NCBI GenBank assembly: GCA_039583875.1
Contig: CM077147.1
Span: 110,406,124-110,470,123, forward strand
Origin: Platanthera guangdongensis
Taxonomy: Eukaryota > Streptophyta > Magnoliopsida > Asparagales > Orchidaceae
Reading direction: 5' to 3'
DNA length: 64,000 nucleotides
The first letter of the stretch is position 1; each line of letters starts with the position of its first letter. Below the pieces are notes generated by a model. That model was given only the letters and a program-made list of their open reading frames with translations, ran no database searches and was not told the DNA's origin. Below, piece by piece: positions 30,230 through 43,989 of the stretch. Position numbers and translations under genes: made by a program.

Positions 30230-33200
30230 CTATTCCAAGTTTAGCATGCCTAATTCAATTTTAAAGTAATTGAATTTAGTTTCATCCAGTGATTTGGTGA
30301 ACATGTCAGCAATTTGATAATTAGTATTGACAAATTCTAAACTTATGTCTTCTTTTTCAACATGATCTCTAATGAAATGAAATCTAATTTCTATGTGCTT
30401 AGTTCTGCTACGTGAAACAGGATTTCTAGCAATAGATATGGCACTTGTAGAATCCCAATATAATGGAGTTCTACTTATCTTGATGTCATAGTCTTCAAGT
30501 TGATGTTGTATCCATAACAGCTGAGCACATCAACTACCTGCAGCTACATATTCTGACTCAAGAGTGGATATAGCCACACTTGTCTGCTTTTTGCTGCTCC
30601 ATAACATCAATCTTCCACCTAGGAATTAGCATGTGTCAGTGGTGCTTTTCCTATCTTCTTTGCATCCTGCAAAGTATACAACTGAATAACCCGTTAGTAG
30701 AAAATCTCTATTCCTAGTGTACCAAAGGCCAAGATTTGGTGTTCCCTTAAGATCTCTTAGAATTCTTTTGACAGCAGTATAATGAGATTCTTTAGGGCAA
30801 GCTTGATACCTAGCATAGACACATATAGCATACATGATGTCTGGTCTACTAGCATTTAAGTAAAGAAGGGAGCTAATTATCCCTCTATACAAAGATTCAT
30901 CTACAGGTTTTTCTACATCATCTTTGCTTATAGACATACTTGACCCCATTAGAGTTCTCATGATGGAGGATGACTCCATTCCATATTTCTTAATTAAATC
31001 CTTGTCGAACCTAGACTGGGATATGGACAAGCCATCATAAGTCTGTCTAACTTGGAGTTCCAAGAAGAATTTCAGCTCACCTATGCTGCTCATCTCAAAC
31101 TTCCCTTGCATAAGTTTAGCAAACTTTCTACAAAGGTTGTTTTCAGTTGATCCAAAGATAATGTCATCAGCATATATCTGGACTAGGATGGTCTTGCCTT
31201 TTGATTCCCTTAGGAATAGAGTTTTGTCTATTTTCCCACTTGAGAATTTATTCTCAATGAGGAAGGTAGACAATGTTTCATACCAAGCCCTAGGTGCTTG
31301 TTTCAAACCATATAGAGCTTTCTTAAGCCTATAAACATAGTTAGAATAAAGAGGATCTACAAAACCTGATGGTTGTTCAACATAAACTTCCTCTTTTAAG
31401 TCACCATTCAAAAATGCTGACTTTACATCCATCTGGAATAGCTTGAATCTTTTGTAAGCTGTATAGGCAAGGAACAACTTTATTGCTTCCAACCTTACCA
31501 CTGGGGCAAATGTCTGGTCAAAGTCTATTCCTTCTTCCTGCTTGTAGCCTTTTGCTACCATTCTTGCTTTGTTCTTGACTATAATGTCATTTTCATCTAA
31601 CTTGTTCTTGTAGATCCAATTAGTCCCTATGATACTGTGATTCTTTGGTTTTGGAACCAACTGCCAGTCTTTACATCGTCTGAATTGACTCAGTTCTTCC
31701 TGCATGGCATCAATCTAATTTGGGTCTTGTATGGCCTCTTCAAATTTCTTGGGTTCCATCTGAGACAGGAAACTTGAGCATAGAAATGTGTTCAAGCTCT
31801 TGCTTCTGGTCAGAACATCATGTCTTGGATCACCAATAATTTGGTGTGCTGGATGATCCCTTAGATGTCTTATTACTGGAGGCAATCTATCCCCAACATG
31901 ATTTTCTCTAATCTCCCTACCAAGTTGTACTTCATTGTCTTCATCATCAGCTTGTGGGTCATGTACTCTCCCTGGATAGCATCCATCATTTTCTTCATCC
32001 TATCTTGCAGGTTGGTCTTCACTAATGGTTAGCTTGTCCATCTTTTCTTTTAAACCTGTAGAGTTACAAGAAGTGCTAGACAGCTCACAGTTGATTAGCT
32101 TAGATTCATCAAAGACTACATGAACAGATTCTTCTACAGCTTGAGTAGTCAAGTTGTTGACCCCGTATGCCTTACTGTTGTTGTTGTACCCAACAAATAT
32201 CCCTTCTTTGGGATTTGGCAGCAAAATTAGTTAAATAGTGCTTGTCATTATTAAGAACATAACACTTGCTACCAAAGATTCTAAAATAGGCTAAATTTGG
32301 TTTTCTGCCTTTCATAATTTCATAGGGTGTCTTCTTGTGGCTTTTGGTGATGGAAGCTCTGTTAAGAACATGACATGCAGTGTTTATTGCCTCAACCCAG
32401 AAATATTCTGGGAGAGAAGTGTCACTTAGTAGTGTTCTACCAGCCTTAATAAGAGTCATATTCTTTCTTTCAGCAATCCCATTTTTCTGGGGAGTTCTAG
32501 TTGAGGAGAACTCTTAATGAATCTCAAGTTCTTCACAAAACCTTGTCATGCATTCAGACTGAAATTCAGTCTCATGGTCACTTCTGATTTTGACCACTGA
32601 ATTGTTAAGTTCATTCTGAATTTGCCTAACAAAATTGTGGAAGACAGTATGAGTTTCGGATTTCTGCCTCAAGAAGAAAACCCATGTAAATCTAGAATAG
32701 TCATTCACAACCACAAATGTATAAGCTTTAATACCTAGACTATGAATTGGCATAGGACCAAATAGATCCATATGCAGGAGGTATAAACAACTCACTGAAT
32801 CTTTGGTATCAAGACTGTGGAAGGAGGTCTTGGTCTGTTTGCCTTTTTGACAAGCTGAACATACACCCTCCTTGATGCACTTGACCGGAGGACCATTTCT
32901 CACTAACTCTTTACTAAAGAGTTAACCTATAGTCTTGTAGTTAAGGTGAGCTAGCCTCTTGTGCCATTTGACACAATGAGATGCTTTCTCATCTACAACT
33001 AGGCAAATAAGAGAATCTTTATTCTCACTCACAAAATTTAGACAATAGACATTTCCTTTTCTATAGCCTATCAAGATGACTTCCTGATCACTTGACCTTC
33101 TAATCTGACACCCATTCTTAATAAAAGAAGTGTCATAACCCAGATCACTTAGTTGGCTTATGCTTATTAGGTTATGCTTCAGACCTTTCACATAAGCCAC

Positions 33201-33401
33201 TTGGGTGATAGTGATAGAGCTATTGGAAATGTTACCAAACCCCTTGATGACCCCCTTTTCAGATCCACCAAAAATCACTTTGGGTCCATTTTCTATGGGA
33301 GAGTAATCCTTCAGCATCCTTCTAGTTCCAGTCATGTTCCTGGAACATCCACTGTCCAAGTACCATATTGGGATATGACCACTTGGACTCACCTTCAACA
33401 A
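30230..33401 (-). pseudogene. E3 pol (protease, integrase, RT, RNase H), broken
   Basis: The order is copia-type. The protease is at 33370 (WYLDSGCSRNMTG, catalytic Asp kept), followed by the GAG-pre-integrase zinc part (HKRLAHLN, CSACQKGKQTKTSF). Integrase has DLFGP, NDYSRFTW, IRSDHETEF and the Glu in NGIAERKN, so the Asp-Asp-Glu set is present but split by stops near 32515 and 32465. The reverse transcriptase at 31705-30626 is one open segment with [20 protein letters not shown] and the catalytic YADDIIFGS. RNase H runs to the TAG at 30230-30232 with two internal stops (after DTC and after AAGS). It would make the enzymes for copying and integration; this copy is dead. Confidence 0.88.
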
Positions 33402-33407
33402 ATAAAA

Positions 33408-35586
33408 TTACCTATCCTTAGAACACCAATTGTTATTGGGTCCTAGGTTCAGGTTAGCTTGAAATTTGACATACTTCCCTGCAGCTTTTCTGACAGGTAA
33501 GCTGGTATTTCTCTTGACACTAGTATTGTGCCAATAATCAATGGCATAATGACACACTTTGCCACAGCACCAGCACTCATATTTATTGTATCTTCTTTTA
33601 AGTACGGTCTTAACAGCATTGTTGTCAGCAGTCCTTAATTCTGTAGGTACATTGGTCCTTTTATTGAGTGCTGGGGCTAGTGCATCAAACACTGATGATT
33701 CCTGAAGAACATGGTGTGTTTGTTCATGGGCTGCCCTATTGGCATTTGCACTTTTATCATTCTGATCACCATGCTTACAGTGACCATGTGTAATGTCATG
33801 GTCATACCTGTAAGTAGGCTGCATCACTTTCCTGAAAGAAATAGGGGGTTTGGAGGCTAGTGGCTGAATTGGAGCTTTGCCTATTCTTTTGGAATTAGCT
33901 GCCCTCGTTCTTCTCTTGAAGCCTAATCATGTCTTACCCTTTTGGAGGATGAAGTTATCAATTGAGGGTAAGATTGACTTTGGCTTTGAGAATTTAACCA
34001 CAAGATCCTTCTCTCTTTGAAGTCTGACTTCTAGACTCTTGATGTGATCATTTTTGAAGGTAATTGTACCCATCTGAATAACAGTTATGTTTTTCAGTTT
34101 GGCAACTTCATTCAACTTCAAATCCAGTATTTTTTCTGAATCTGATGCAGCCAATTTAAGAGATGCAATTTCCTGAGCAAGTTTTTTTTGATAAGGATTC
34201 TGCTTCTCTTAAGAGCTTGCAATAGATCACCATACTAATCAATTAGTTGATGAATATCCCCTTCAGATTCAGAACCATCCTCATCACTTGATGCAGATGC
34301 TTCTAATTCTGATCCAGTATAATAATCAGAAACTGAAGATAGATTGTTTACCTTATTGGGACCAGGCTGATCTTGGCACTGTTCTTCCTCAAACAAAGCC
34401 ATCAGCCCTCTGCAATGATGATCTTCAATCCCATTTATAGAGTCCAGCATTTGCAAGAATTCAGTTTCTACTGAATCCTCTTCAGTAGTGAATAATCCAA
34501 TATAGTCTTCGGCTTCAGCCTCTTCTCGTGAACCTGATGATGAGGAGTCAGTCCAACTTTTCTGCTTCTTTGCAACAAAAGATCTCTCTTTCTTGCCCTT
34601 ATTTTGATGCTTCTTCTTATCATTAGATTCCTTTCTTTTATCAGGGCAGCCAGCTACTACATGTCCAGACCTGTTGCAACAATAACAAACAATATTTGAA
34701 GAAGTTATTTTGCTAGGTTTAGTGTCATACCTGTTTTTCTTAGAAGATTTCTTTTTCTGGTAATAGTCATCCTTGGACTGTGAGGAGGATGGCTTGGTTC
34801 TCCACTATTTTTCTTCATGAATCTTTGGAATTGCCTTGTGAAGGCAGCAAAGTCTTCATCAGAATTACGGTTGTCTGATGTGTTTTTGTCAGAATTATCT
34901 CAGATAACTTCAACAGCTTTCCTAGGAGGAGATGGAGACATCCTCCTGTCTTTCTTTGTTGCTTCAACTTTGATGGCCACAGATTTCTCCTTATACTCAG
35001 ACCTATTGCTTTTCTCCTCCTCATTTCTGGCCATAAGCTGCATCTCATATGATAGCAGTTTTCCAAATAGGGTTGGAGGAGAGGTGTCTACAAGTCTGGT
35101 CACTTCCCTGATGGCACATATCTTATTATCCCAGTCCTTGGTTAGTGATTTGAGAAACTTATCATTGAGCTCATATGTGCTAAAGACTCTTCCATATGAC
35201 ATTAGCTCATTAACTATTCTGAAAAACTTCGTGTAGCACTCCGTTATGCTGCCTGTTTTGGTTTGTCTAAAACTTTTATATTCTTGATTTAGCATAGACT
35301 TTTTGTCCTCTCTTACTTCTTCTGATCCCTCCATGTAGATAATCAAAGTATCCCACATCTCCTTGGAGGTTTTGTAGTGAACCAAGTTTTGGAAAGTTGA
35401 GTCATCTATAGCACTAACTATTATATTCTGTGCTCTCTTATCCAAAGTGGCTAAGATGATCTCATCCTTTGTCATTTCAGAGTAGCTTTTTGGAGTCCTG
35501 AGGTTGGCATCAAGAACTGAGATGTTCATAGGAATGAATGACCTTTCTTTAACTATGATGTAGATTCTTGGGTCAGAAGCTTCCAT
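33408..35586 (-). pseudogene. E3 gag (UBN2-type) with zinc knuckles, broken
   Basis: From the ATG at 35586 a 228-codon open segment carries the copia gag core (MWDTLIIYMEGSEEVREDKK, YTKFFRIVNELMSYG, DKFLKSLTKDWD). After a stop at 34900 the frame goes on with acidic and Lys-rich parts. A zinc knuckle CYCCNRSGHVVAGC lies near 34680. A second, damaged one (CWCCGKVCHYAIDY, last Cys changed to Tyr) lies near 33570, just before the protease, the usual two-knuckle arrangement of this copia group. The product would form the particle and bind RNA. Confidence 0.82.
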
Positions 35587-35745
35587 GAATAATCTGACTC
35601 GCTCTTTCCATATGCCAAAGATTTCCTTTCTACATATGGGTATTTCATGGATCCAAGTTCCATGTGATTTTCACCTAAAACCATTTTGACTTTCTGATAA
35701 CTGCCTTGGAGACCAACTCAAACTATTAAGTCTATTCTTGAGTAA
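35587..35745 (-). other. E3 5' leader
   Basis: Non-coding stretch between the primer binding site and the gag ATG. Confidence 0.6.
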
Positions 35746-35761
35746 CCTGGCTCTAATACCA
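35746..35761 (-). promoter_or_regulatory. E3 primer binding site (initiator tRNA-Met type)
   Basis: The minus strand reads TGGTATTAGAGCCAGG two bases after the LTR end (TTTCA, AG spacer). This is the common plant initiator tRNA-Met primer site TGGTATCAGAGCC with one substitution. It fixes the minus orientation and the inner edge of the 5' LTR. Confidence 0.85.
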
Positions 35762-35763
35762 CT

Positions 35764-37100
35764 TGAAAGAATTGGTTTCAAGATATCCTAAACACCTAGA
35801 GGGAGAGGGAGAATATGTTCAATTCTTTTTTATTAAGGCAGATAATATATGTCACTAGTAGATAACTTATGCAATAACTATTACAGCACAGATTAAGAGA
35901 AACACAGCCAACCACAGCATACACACAAATTTATAGTGGTTCCCCAAGAGATGGGTACATCCACTTTCCCCCTTCGCCTATCTAGTAGTATACTAGATTC
36001 GGCCTAACTCACTTCTTTCTTCTCAGATCCTCAGATCTTACAACTCAGAACCCAAAATGGTCCCTATAGCTTACACTTCACCAAGTGCTACAACTCAGAT
36101 TCTTCCATAGAATCCTACCTTAGAGTTAGTCCACACTCCTACAACTCAGGCAATCCAGCCCTACCTCAGCCTCTTTCACCAGTTCTACAGCTCAGAGAAA
36201 TCAATCCCCTACCACAGGCACTCAGCCCTACCTCAGTCGTTATAAACTTAGGCTTACAACTCAGAGAAATCAATCTCCTACACTCAGATCTATAAAAGAT
36301 CTTACAAAAAAATTGATTATAAAAGAGATAAATCCTTCAACCAGATAGAAAGAGAAAGGGGTGAAGGCTTCTTGATCAGTTCTTGATTGATCTGACTACT
36401 TAAGATTGAACCTATCTTAGCTTCTTCAAAGCTTCTTGAATCTGAACAAAGTAAGGTTGATCTTCTTGTGAAGTTGGAGATGATCCTCAATCAAGCTTCC
36501 ACTTCTTTCAGATATAGCTCTGAATTCTTATTGCATACTTGTTCAGGATCTACCCTGACAATACCAGAGACTTGTTGATTTCAGGATGAGAAAACGGCTC
36601 TCCTTTATTCGATAGAACATGTCTTTATATAGATCCTTCTAAGGTTATCGGCTGATCCAGTTTATAACGGCCTTCTGATAGATGCAACAGCTTTGTTAGT
36701 TATGACAACTGTAAAGTCTTCAAGTCTTGACACCTGATACCTCATTATACTCTATCTCAGCAGAACAGCATCGAGACAATACTTCAAATGTGTCAACACA
36801 AATAGACCATGTGTCTACACAATTCTTGATGATGTCGACACGGCTTCTATGGAATGTGTCGACACAAGTCCTGTGTGTCGACATAATAGCTTCTAGTCAC
36901 GACATAGTTAGTGTAGACAGAATTCTGGTGTGTGTCGACATAATAGCTTCTAGTCTCGACATAGTTGGTGTCGACAGAATTCTGGTGTGTGTCGACACAA
37001 GTCCTGTGTGTCGACACAATTGTTGTCGACAGAATTTTTGTGTGTCGACACAATCTGGCTTCTGGTGTCGACACATCTCCTTCTCAAGTGTCGACACTTG
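35764..37100 (-). repeat. E3 5' LTR, main part
   Basis: Matches the 3' LTR from its TGAAAGAATTGG edge through the TATA box (36623-36632) and the GTGTCGACAC array (36788-37100). It is interrupted right after the last box by E4. The remaining 140 bases are at 49788-49927. The five bases at 37096-37100 (ACTTG) are the left target duplication of E4. Confidence 0.9.
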
Positions 37101-39685
37101 TGTAACACCTCCCCTATAATGACCGTATAATATGGGTCCGGTCGGGGCCCCACGACATACCGACACCACAACTTTAGTATTATACGATGATATAACTACC
37201 CAATCTCAAAACTCATAAATAAACCACAACGGAAACATCAACCAAGACTAGAAGTTATCCACATACACAAGAGTATCGAAACGGCCTTATGACGTTACAT
37301 CAAAAGAGAGTCCAAAACTCTATCAATACATATCATATCAAAGTGTAAAGGCACCCCTAAGCTACCTCGGCGTGCAGGACGGAAGTCAAAAGCATCAAAC
37401 ATACAATATCACAAAAGTAGAGCTATTGCCAAGCTAATAACACTTCATGAGGCTTAGGTATTTTTGGCCGGAGAGATAGCTCCTTCTTGCGATCCTTGCC
37501 CTGTAAAAATTTAGTTGTAACGTGGGTCAGCAAAGGCTGACCTCAAGCTGTGTAACAAACACATCTCCTCCTGGCCACCCCTAACGGACACTGGGGTACC
37601 CCTGCAACCTGCAAGTCAGCACTTCGTATACAATATACATAAATAAGTAACGCACTAAGGAACAGGCTTGGATGTCTCAAACAACATGCACGTTCTTTAC
37701 TGTTGAGTGTATAAAGAAAAGGGGCCTACTATGCAACATGTATGCAAAACCCGGGCTTCACCCAAGGCACCCTATCGTGTATGCATCTAGTACATCATCA
37801 CATCATCTGGGTACTCATCATTTCCCCATTGGCATTAAGCCGCAAACAAAGGGGTACTGCATTTCCCCCAACGTCACACAGGCCGCCATACGGAATTCTT
37901 GCCAAGGCCCCACCCGCACATGGTCTTAGACCCGGGCTAGCTTGCAAGCTCTGACTTCTCATGTCAGGATTCCGTCTAACACACTAACCGATTCTAAGAA
38001 GCCTTGCTGGACCCCACCCGCTCATGGCCTCATTGCTCGGGCTTGCCCCATGCTTGTCGTTCTTTCAGTCTCACAGAAGGGCACTAGTCTCGCCGGGACA
38101 CTCTCCACACATGACTTGCACGTCACGGGATAGCCATCCAACCACAGAGACAAAGCCACGGCTTGTCACATCACAATCCAATAACATTTCCACCCTAATC
38201 CCTCATTTGTATTGCAACGTCCCCGCGCACCAAGGAAACCATCTACCGCCAATGTGGAGCTAACCTTGTCCACCAAGGAAACCATCTACCGCCATTGCGG
38301 AGCTAACCTTGTCCGGTTCTGGCTAAACGTACTCACTCAAGAAAAGGGGAAAACACAAACATCATAAAAGGCATCTTGCCACAACAAATTTCTACAAAAT
38401 CCCCAAAGCTCGTATGCAACATCACCGAGTCCGAATAATGGTCGTGACCACGTCTTCACCCACCATACCTAATCCACTAACGGAGCGGATCTCTAATGCA
38501 GAAACATGTTGTGGACGGACTCAATCGACCAGGAGGTTCCTCTTGAACCATGGCGACACAAACACCTCTCATTTGAGAGTTTGGTGCCCAAAAACTAGAA
38601 AGTAAAAGATGCTAAACACGCATCCTAAAACCAAGAGGAGAAGTGTCGTTACCTTCCGACCCCTCTTCCTAGCCATGGAAACTTAGCCGGATGAAAACCT
38701 TCGCAAAGGTCTTGCCTCCATGGATCTGGACTCGGCTCGCGATTTGGAGCACCGAAGCTTCTCCGGCAGCCGGATCTCTCCTTCACCTCCCTCTTGCTCT
38801 CCCTTCTCTCTAGATCTTAGAAAGAGAGTACTTGATGAAGAATGCGGGTTCCCAAACCCTATTCCCGGAATTAACTCAACAAGGACAACCCTGGACCATC
38901 AAATCCCAAAAATAAGGAAACGAACGGCCACGATCTGAACTGAAAATCAAAACACCTGGGCCGAACACGGCTTGTGACACGCCAGTGTCCAAGGCCGTGT
39001 GCCTCAATCTACGCTGAAACTGTCACACTCGGAAAAGGACACGGGATCTGAACACGCCCGTGTCAAAGCTGACATGCCCGTGTCATGTAGTACACGCCCG
39101 TGTTGCAGGTCGTGTTCCTCCCTCAACACAGGATCAAAACCCACCCGAGAAGGACACGGGTAATCGACACGCTCGTGTCGAAATTGACACGCCCGTGTCA
39201 GGCTGAACATGGCTGGGCTCCAGGCCGTGTTCAATCCCCTAACACAGCCCGGCTCATAACCCGAGTACGACATAGCCTGGGACACACCCGTGTCTCAGGC
39301 CATGTTCGAAGTCTCAACGATCGTCGACTGCCTCTTCGTCGACCTCGCGGAAAATTCGTCGAACACGCGCACTACACGGCCTTGGACACGGCCGTGTCCT
39401 AAGCCGTGTTCACTGTCTCCACATTTCGTCGAGCGCAGTTTGTCGACCACCCGAGTTCTCCATCGAACCCGGGAATGACACAGACATGGACATGCCTGTG
39501 TGTTAGGCCGTGTTCCCTATCTCGACACTTCGTCGAGCGAAAATCGTTGACTTCCAGGGCTCTCGATGAACCCGAGCACGACACAGCCATGGACATGCTC
39601 GTGTCCTAGGCCGTGTGACTCTTACCAAGACCCAAACTTGGCTCTCGACGCTGCTCGTCTCTCTTTAGAATTTTGGGGCATTACA
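37101..39685 (-). repeat. E4 3' LTR
   Basis: 2585 bases from TGTAACACCTCCCC to GGGGCATTACA. Bases 37534-39685 match 47088-49239 along an equal length of 2152 bases. Bases 38985-39620 are packed with CACGCCCGTGTC / GGCCGTGTTC boxes and with TCGTCGA boxes. Short frames here have no recognisable product. Confidence 0.88.
38985..39620. repeat. E4 LTR array of ACACGCCCGTGT and TCGTCGA boxes
   Basis: About 15 copies of an ACACGCCCGTGTC-like palindrome alternate with GCCGTGTTC and with TTCGTCGA / CGTCGAC boxes. The right LTR has the same array at 48520-49180. The TCGTCGA boxes are the type used by copia element E7. Confidence 0.8.
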
Positions 39686-39702
39686 ACTCTCTCCCCCTTA
39701 AA
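39686..39702 (-). promoter_or_regulatory. E4 polypurine tract
   Basis: The minus strand reads TTTTAAGGGGGAGAGAGT directly before TGTAATGCCCC. Just upstream is ATTTCGGGACGAAATTC, common at the pol end of chromovirus-type gypsy elements. Confidence 0.8.
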
Positions 39703-39759
39703 AGAATTTCGTCCCGAAATTACAAAAAGTAAAAAGGGTTACACAAAACTTAAATGATA

Positions 39760-41034
39760 CCTGAATGGAAAAACTCTGGATACTCCTCTAGTATGGTTTG
39801 TTCTCGCTCCTAAGAGATCTCCTCACGGTCGTAGTTGTCCCATCGGACTTTTACGAGTTTGACCTCTTTTATCCGTAACTGTCGAATTTCTGAATCCTCT
39901 ATAACAATTGGACGGACTCGTGTCCTCAAGTCTTCCTCTATCGGCACCGATGTCAATTCGATTACCACACTAGCCTCTACCAAGGCTTTCCTCAAGATGG
40001 AGACATGGAAGACGTCGTGTAATCCACTCAGCTCTGCGGACAACGCCAATCCGTACGCTGCTTCTCCCACCGGTTTAACAACCTCGAAAGGTCCCAAAAA
40101 CCTTGGACTCAACTTCTTGAGTCGGCGAATCCATAAAACGCCTTTGAACGGCTTGATCTTTAAATAGAATCAATCGCCTACCGCGAACTCCAGCTTCCTG
40201 TGGCGAGCATTAAAATATTTTGCTTGCCGATCTGGAGTCACCTTCATGTGCTCTTGAATGGTCCGTACCAACTCACAAGCATCAGCTACCACTTCTTTTC
40301 CCAATAGTTTGGTGTCTCCCGCCTCTGTCCATGACATTGTTGTTCGACACCGCCTCCCATATAAAGCTTCATATGGCGCCATCTTTATACTTGCTTGGTA
40401 ACAATTGTTGTACGCGAACTCCACCATGAAGAGTTGATCCTCCCATTTCTTGCTGAATTCAAGAATACACATCCTCAGCATATCCTCCATAGTACGGTTC
40501 GTTCTTTCGGTTTGCCCGTCAGTTTGAGGATGGAAAGTCGTACCGATCTTTAGCTTCGTTCCCAGACTATTCTGAACCCTCTTCTAGTCCTTAGACGTGA
40601 AACGTCTGTCACGATCGCTGACTATACTTTTAGGAATCTCATGTAGTTGCACAATGTTGTGAACATACAACTCCACCAGTTTCTCCATGCTGTCCTCCTT
40701 CCGATTTGGGATGAAGTGAGCCACTTTGGTTAAGCTATCCACAATCACCCAAATCGCGTCGTTACCCTACTGCAATCTAGGTAACTCATGCACAAAATCC
40801 ATGGAGATGTCATCGAATTTCCACTCGGGGATTGGAAGAGGATTCAAGAACCCGTCCGACTTCTAACACTCGGCATTCACCATGACACAAGTTTGACATC
40901 GATTTACGTACAAAGCTACGTCCCGCTTCAGTCCAGGACACCAAAAGGATTTCTTCATATCCAAGTACATCTTTGTACTACCCGGGTGAATGGAGTACTT
41001 TGTGAAGTGAACCTCAAACATCAACTCCTCACGG
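39760..41034 (-). pseudogene. E4 integrase and chromodomain-like tail, partial
   Basis: From right to left on the minus strand: the zinc-binding part (HPGSTKMYLDMKKSFWCPGL, then CQTCVMVNAEC), the catalytic core with SDRDRRFTS and [13 protein letters not shown] (Glu kept), [14 protein letters not shown], the GPFEV and DVFHVSILRKAL C-terminal part and a chromodomain-like VKVRWDNYDREE followed by EEYPEFF. Stops occur at least four times. The upstream end is cut at 41034 by E8. The protein would insert the element's DNA; the chromodomain type targets chromatin marks in relatives. Confidence 0.8.
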
Positions 41035-41555
41035 TGTAAGACCCCCCCCCCCCCCCTCCCGGATCCCAAACACGGTACGAAGGGGGGTGTTATGCCCGGA
41101 ACAGCCGCCTTGCGGTAGCATTAGCACACGGGCTAACCTGTACCACAAGACGCATATCCCGCCGGCTACAATAATATCAATATAACATGCCAACCCAACC
41201 AAAATATAAGCAAGAGAAGTCAAAGCACACTAAGCATATAAGTCCAAATAGTCCATCAAAATAGAGAAGCTAAACATGCTTCTAGAATATATCAGAGTAC
41301 AGCTATCAACTGCCCAAACGGGCTACATCAGAGTCTCGCAACACTCATATTAGTAACCGACGGTAGCGACGGTACCGTCCCCTCAGGCCTTGTCGTCCTG
41401 GCCTGGTTGTCCTGCTGCATAGCCTGCGGGTGCTCTACCTGCGGCGTGACCTCCTAAAAAGGAAGACGTAGCAACCGTTAGTCGAAATGACTAAGTGGCT
41501 TCACATCCTCTCCCCCAGCGACTCCTCGAAACCGGGCGGAGAGAAGGAACAAGGG

Positions 41556-41556
<1 letters not shown>

Positions 41557-41639
<83 letters not shown>
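41557..41639. repeat. (TA)n microsatellite
   Basis: About 41 uninterrupted TA units. The repeating Ile-Tyr frames across it are artefacts. The true length may differ because such tracts assemble poorly. Confidence 0.95.
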
Positions 41640-41642
<3 letters not shown>

Positions 41643-42129
41643 AGTAAAATAGGTACAAGCAGGTGGCAATAGTGTAAGGGTAACAGTATCATAATCCAGC
41701 AGTTATTTAAGAGCTATATTAAACTAACAAGTATAAGTAACAGCAAGAAAGTTACTTAACTTATAAGAAAGCTCATACAAACTTATAAGTTAAGGATCTG
41801 GTTACATAAAGGTAACTCATCGTATAAGAGTGCCCATACAAACTTATACGATGAGGATTTTGTTGTGCTATGTTATGAAATGCTTATTTATGTTATGCAA
41901 TGACTCACCCATGATCACACACGTGCAATTGCTATGTCGACACAGACTATAGTTCCCGCTTTTCGAGCAGGTAGCTAACCTCTCAGGCATCAGCCGCCGT
42001 GGCCAGGCGGTGATAGTAGAACGGGCACTTCTACTACTAGGCAGGTATCCACACTACTTCACCTAGGCCTCCGTACGCCTCAATGCTAAGAACACAATAG
42101 CGGAGCCCATGCGTACTATGGCCCAGCGG

Positions 42130-42345
42130 GGTCTTGGGTAGATGTGCACCAAGAACACAGCCCGAACTGGCCTTGTGTGACCCGGAAGGGGCCTCGGAAG
42201 TAAGCATGAGAACACAGCCCAACCGTTCACTTGGCACGGAAGGGGCCCCGGGACGTGAACACTGAGGACACAGCCCAACCGTTCACTTGGCACGGAAGGG
42301 GCCCCGGGACGTGAACACCGAGGACACAGCCCAACCGCCCAAAGT
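42130..42345. repeat. 56-bp tandem repeat in E8 LTR
   Basis: Units read CACGGAAGGGGCCCCGGGAC then GTGAACACTGAGGACACAGC then CCAACCGTTCACTTGG, present about three to four times, with a diverged piece at about 42468-42510. GTGAAC and GTTCAC form an inverted pair within the unit. Confidence 0.8.
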
Positions 42346-43989
42346 CTAACTGTCAACTCCCGTCGGTGTGACGATCGGCGAGCCCGTAGTCCTGCCACAC
42401 TATCCTTAACCCAGGATTACGACACCGCGTGTCGACTCACACCGCATGCAAATGCCTCCTCGCCATAACATGGAAGGGGCCTCGAAAGTAAGCATGAGGA
42501 CACAGCCCAACCATCCATCCATACCTTATCTCAACACAAACCAAACAAGTGACGGTCAACACTGCACTTACATCCCAAAACCAAACATGTGACGGTCAAC
42601 ACCACACTCACATCCTCTCACAATAATACCTGTAGGGAGACGACGCTCTAAGTATTCGACTGATAAACTCATTCCATTAGTCAACCATACTCATGGTCAT
42701 AATTTAATCCTCTACATGACTTTCCAAATGATGACAACATAGTATAAACATGATGAGCATATAAAGATCTATCACTCTTTCCATATGGTAATGACATATT
42801 ATAAACATGATGCACACAAATAACAATCTATCAATTCCTATCAAGTCAATTCGTTTAAATAAGCTTGCTTCACAATTTGGTTATATGAAATCTGATTAAT
42901 AAGATCCATCAATCATACAACAAAATGATTAATCATAAGAGTTCATCCAAGCCAAGTAACTTGCAATATTAATTCCACCGAATCCAAATCCATATTATAT
43001 AAAGCCCAGAATTCAGGTGCAGAGTAAATCTGGTTGAAAATTCAACCGAAGATTCCTGAAGCTACAGGAATCCGGTGAAGACGTGTAACCCCTCGATGGA
43101 AAGGTCTTTCCATGTGCTACAACTTTTGTATTCAGATCTCAACCCAGATTTGAACTTATCCTATTTGAAATCAGACTTGAAGTCCGCTGCGTACAGAACA
43201 CAATTTCTGCCTGCAGGACTTATTGAACACCATTTTCGTTTAGACTTTCCTGTGGCTACAGACATTGCCTGAAGTCGTGCAGCCACTCGTTGGAAAGGTA
43301 GTTTCAAGGGCTTAAACTTTCATGTTTATCCGAAAGCCCAGATCTGGCCATATCCTTCATGAAAATGGCCTAGCATATCATTGCGCGTGGAATACAGATT
43401 CAGCACGCATCTTGAGGCGGAATGAACGGCATCGGTTCATCTTCCTCCTCAAGTCGATCCTCTCTGATCACCTCAAGAATTTCCTCCACCCTTATTCACC
43501 CCTCATGAGGCATTTGTTCTTCACGAAACCATCCCCCATCTCCACATATAATATTGGAGAGGTTGAATACACCACTAACTAAGAGCACAAGCCCCGGATT
43601 GGCCTCACCCTAAAGAAAGCATCATCTCACATGTCTAGACTCTTTTGAGTCAACATCTCGCCTAGATATCTACAGATCTAGCACCAAGGGAGAGGTTAGG
43701 AAGCTCACCTCGGTTCCAGCGGTACCACCATTTTCGGCCAAGGATCTCGTAATTCTCCTTGGCGGCATCTTCTCCTTCGCGGCGTTGGCGGATTTTCCCT
43801 CCCTAGAACTTGCTCCAGCAACTTCTCCCTCTCAAACAGGAATTTCTCTCAGGGAAAACGGCTGAAAAGAAGAGTGGAAACGGCTAGGGTTTTCACAGTC
43901 CATATATATAACAAGAGCGGAGCGTTACCAGTGGTTACAATGTCAAATCAATTCACTGACACGGGTGAAGCGTTACAGACGGTTACAAT

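Noticed and set aside
37672..38605. Group of short plus-strand frames, also at 47145-48132
   Set aside because: They are in the two LTR copies of E4 and change frame between copies.
41478..41692. Ile-Tyr repeat frames
   Set aside because: Translation of the TA microsatellite only.
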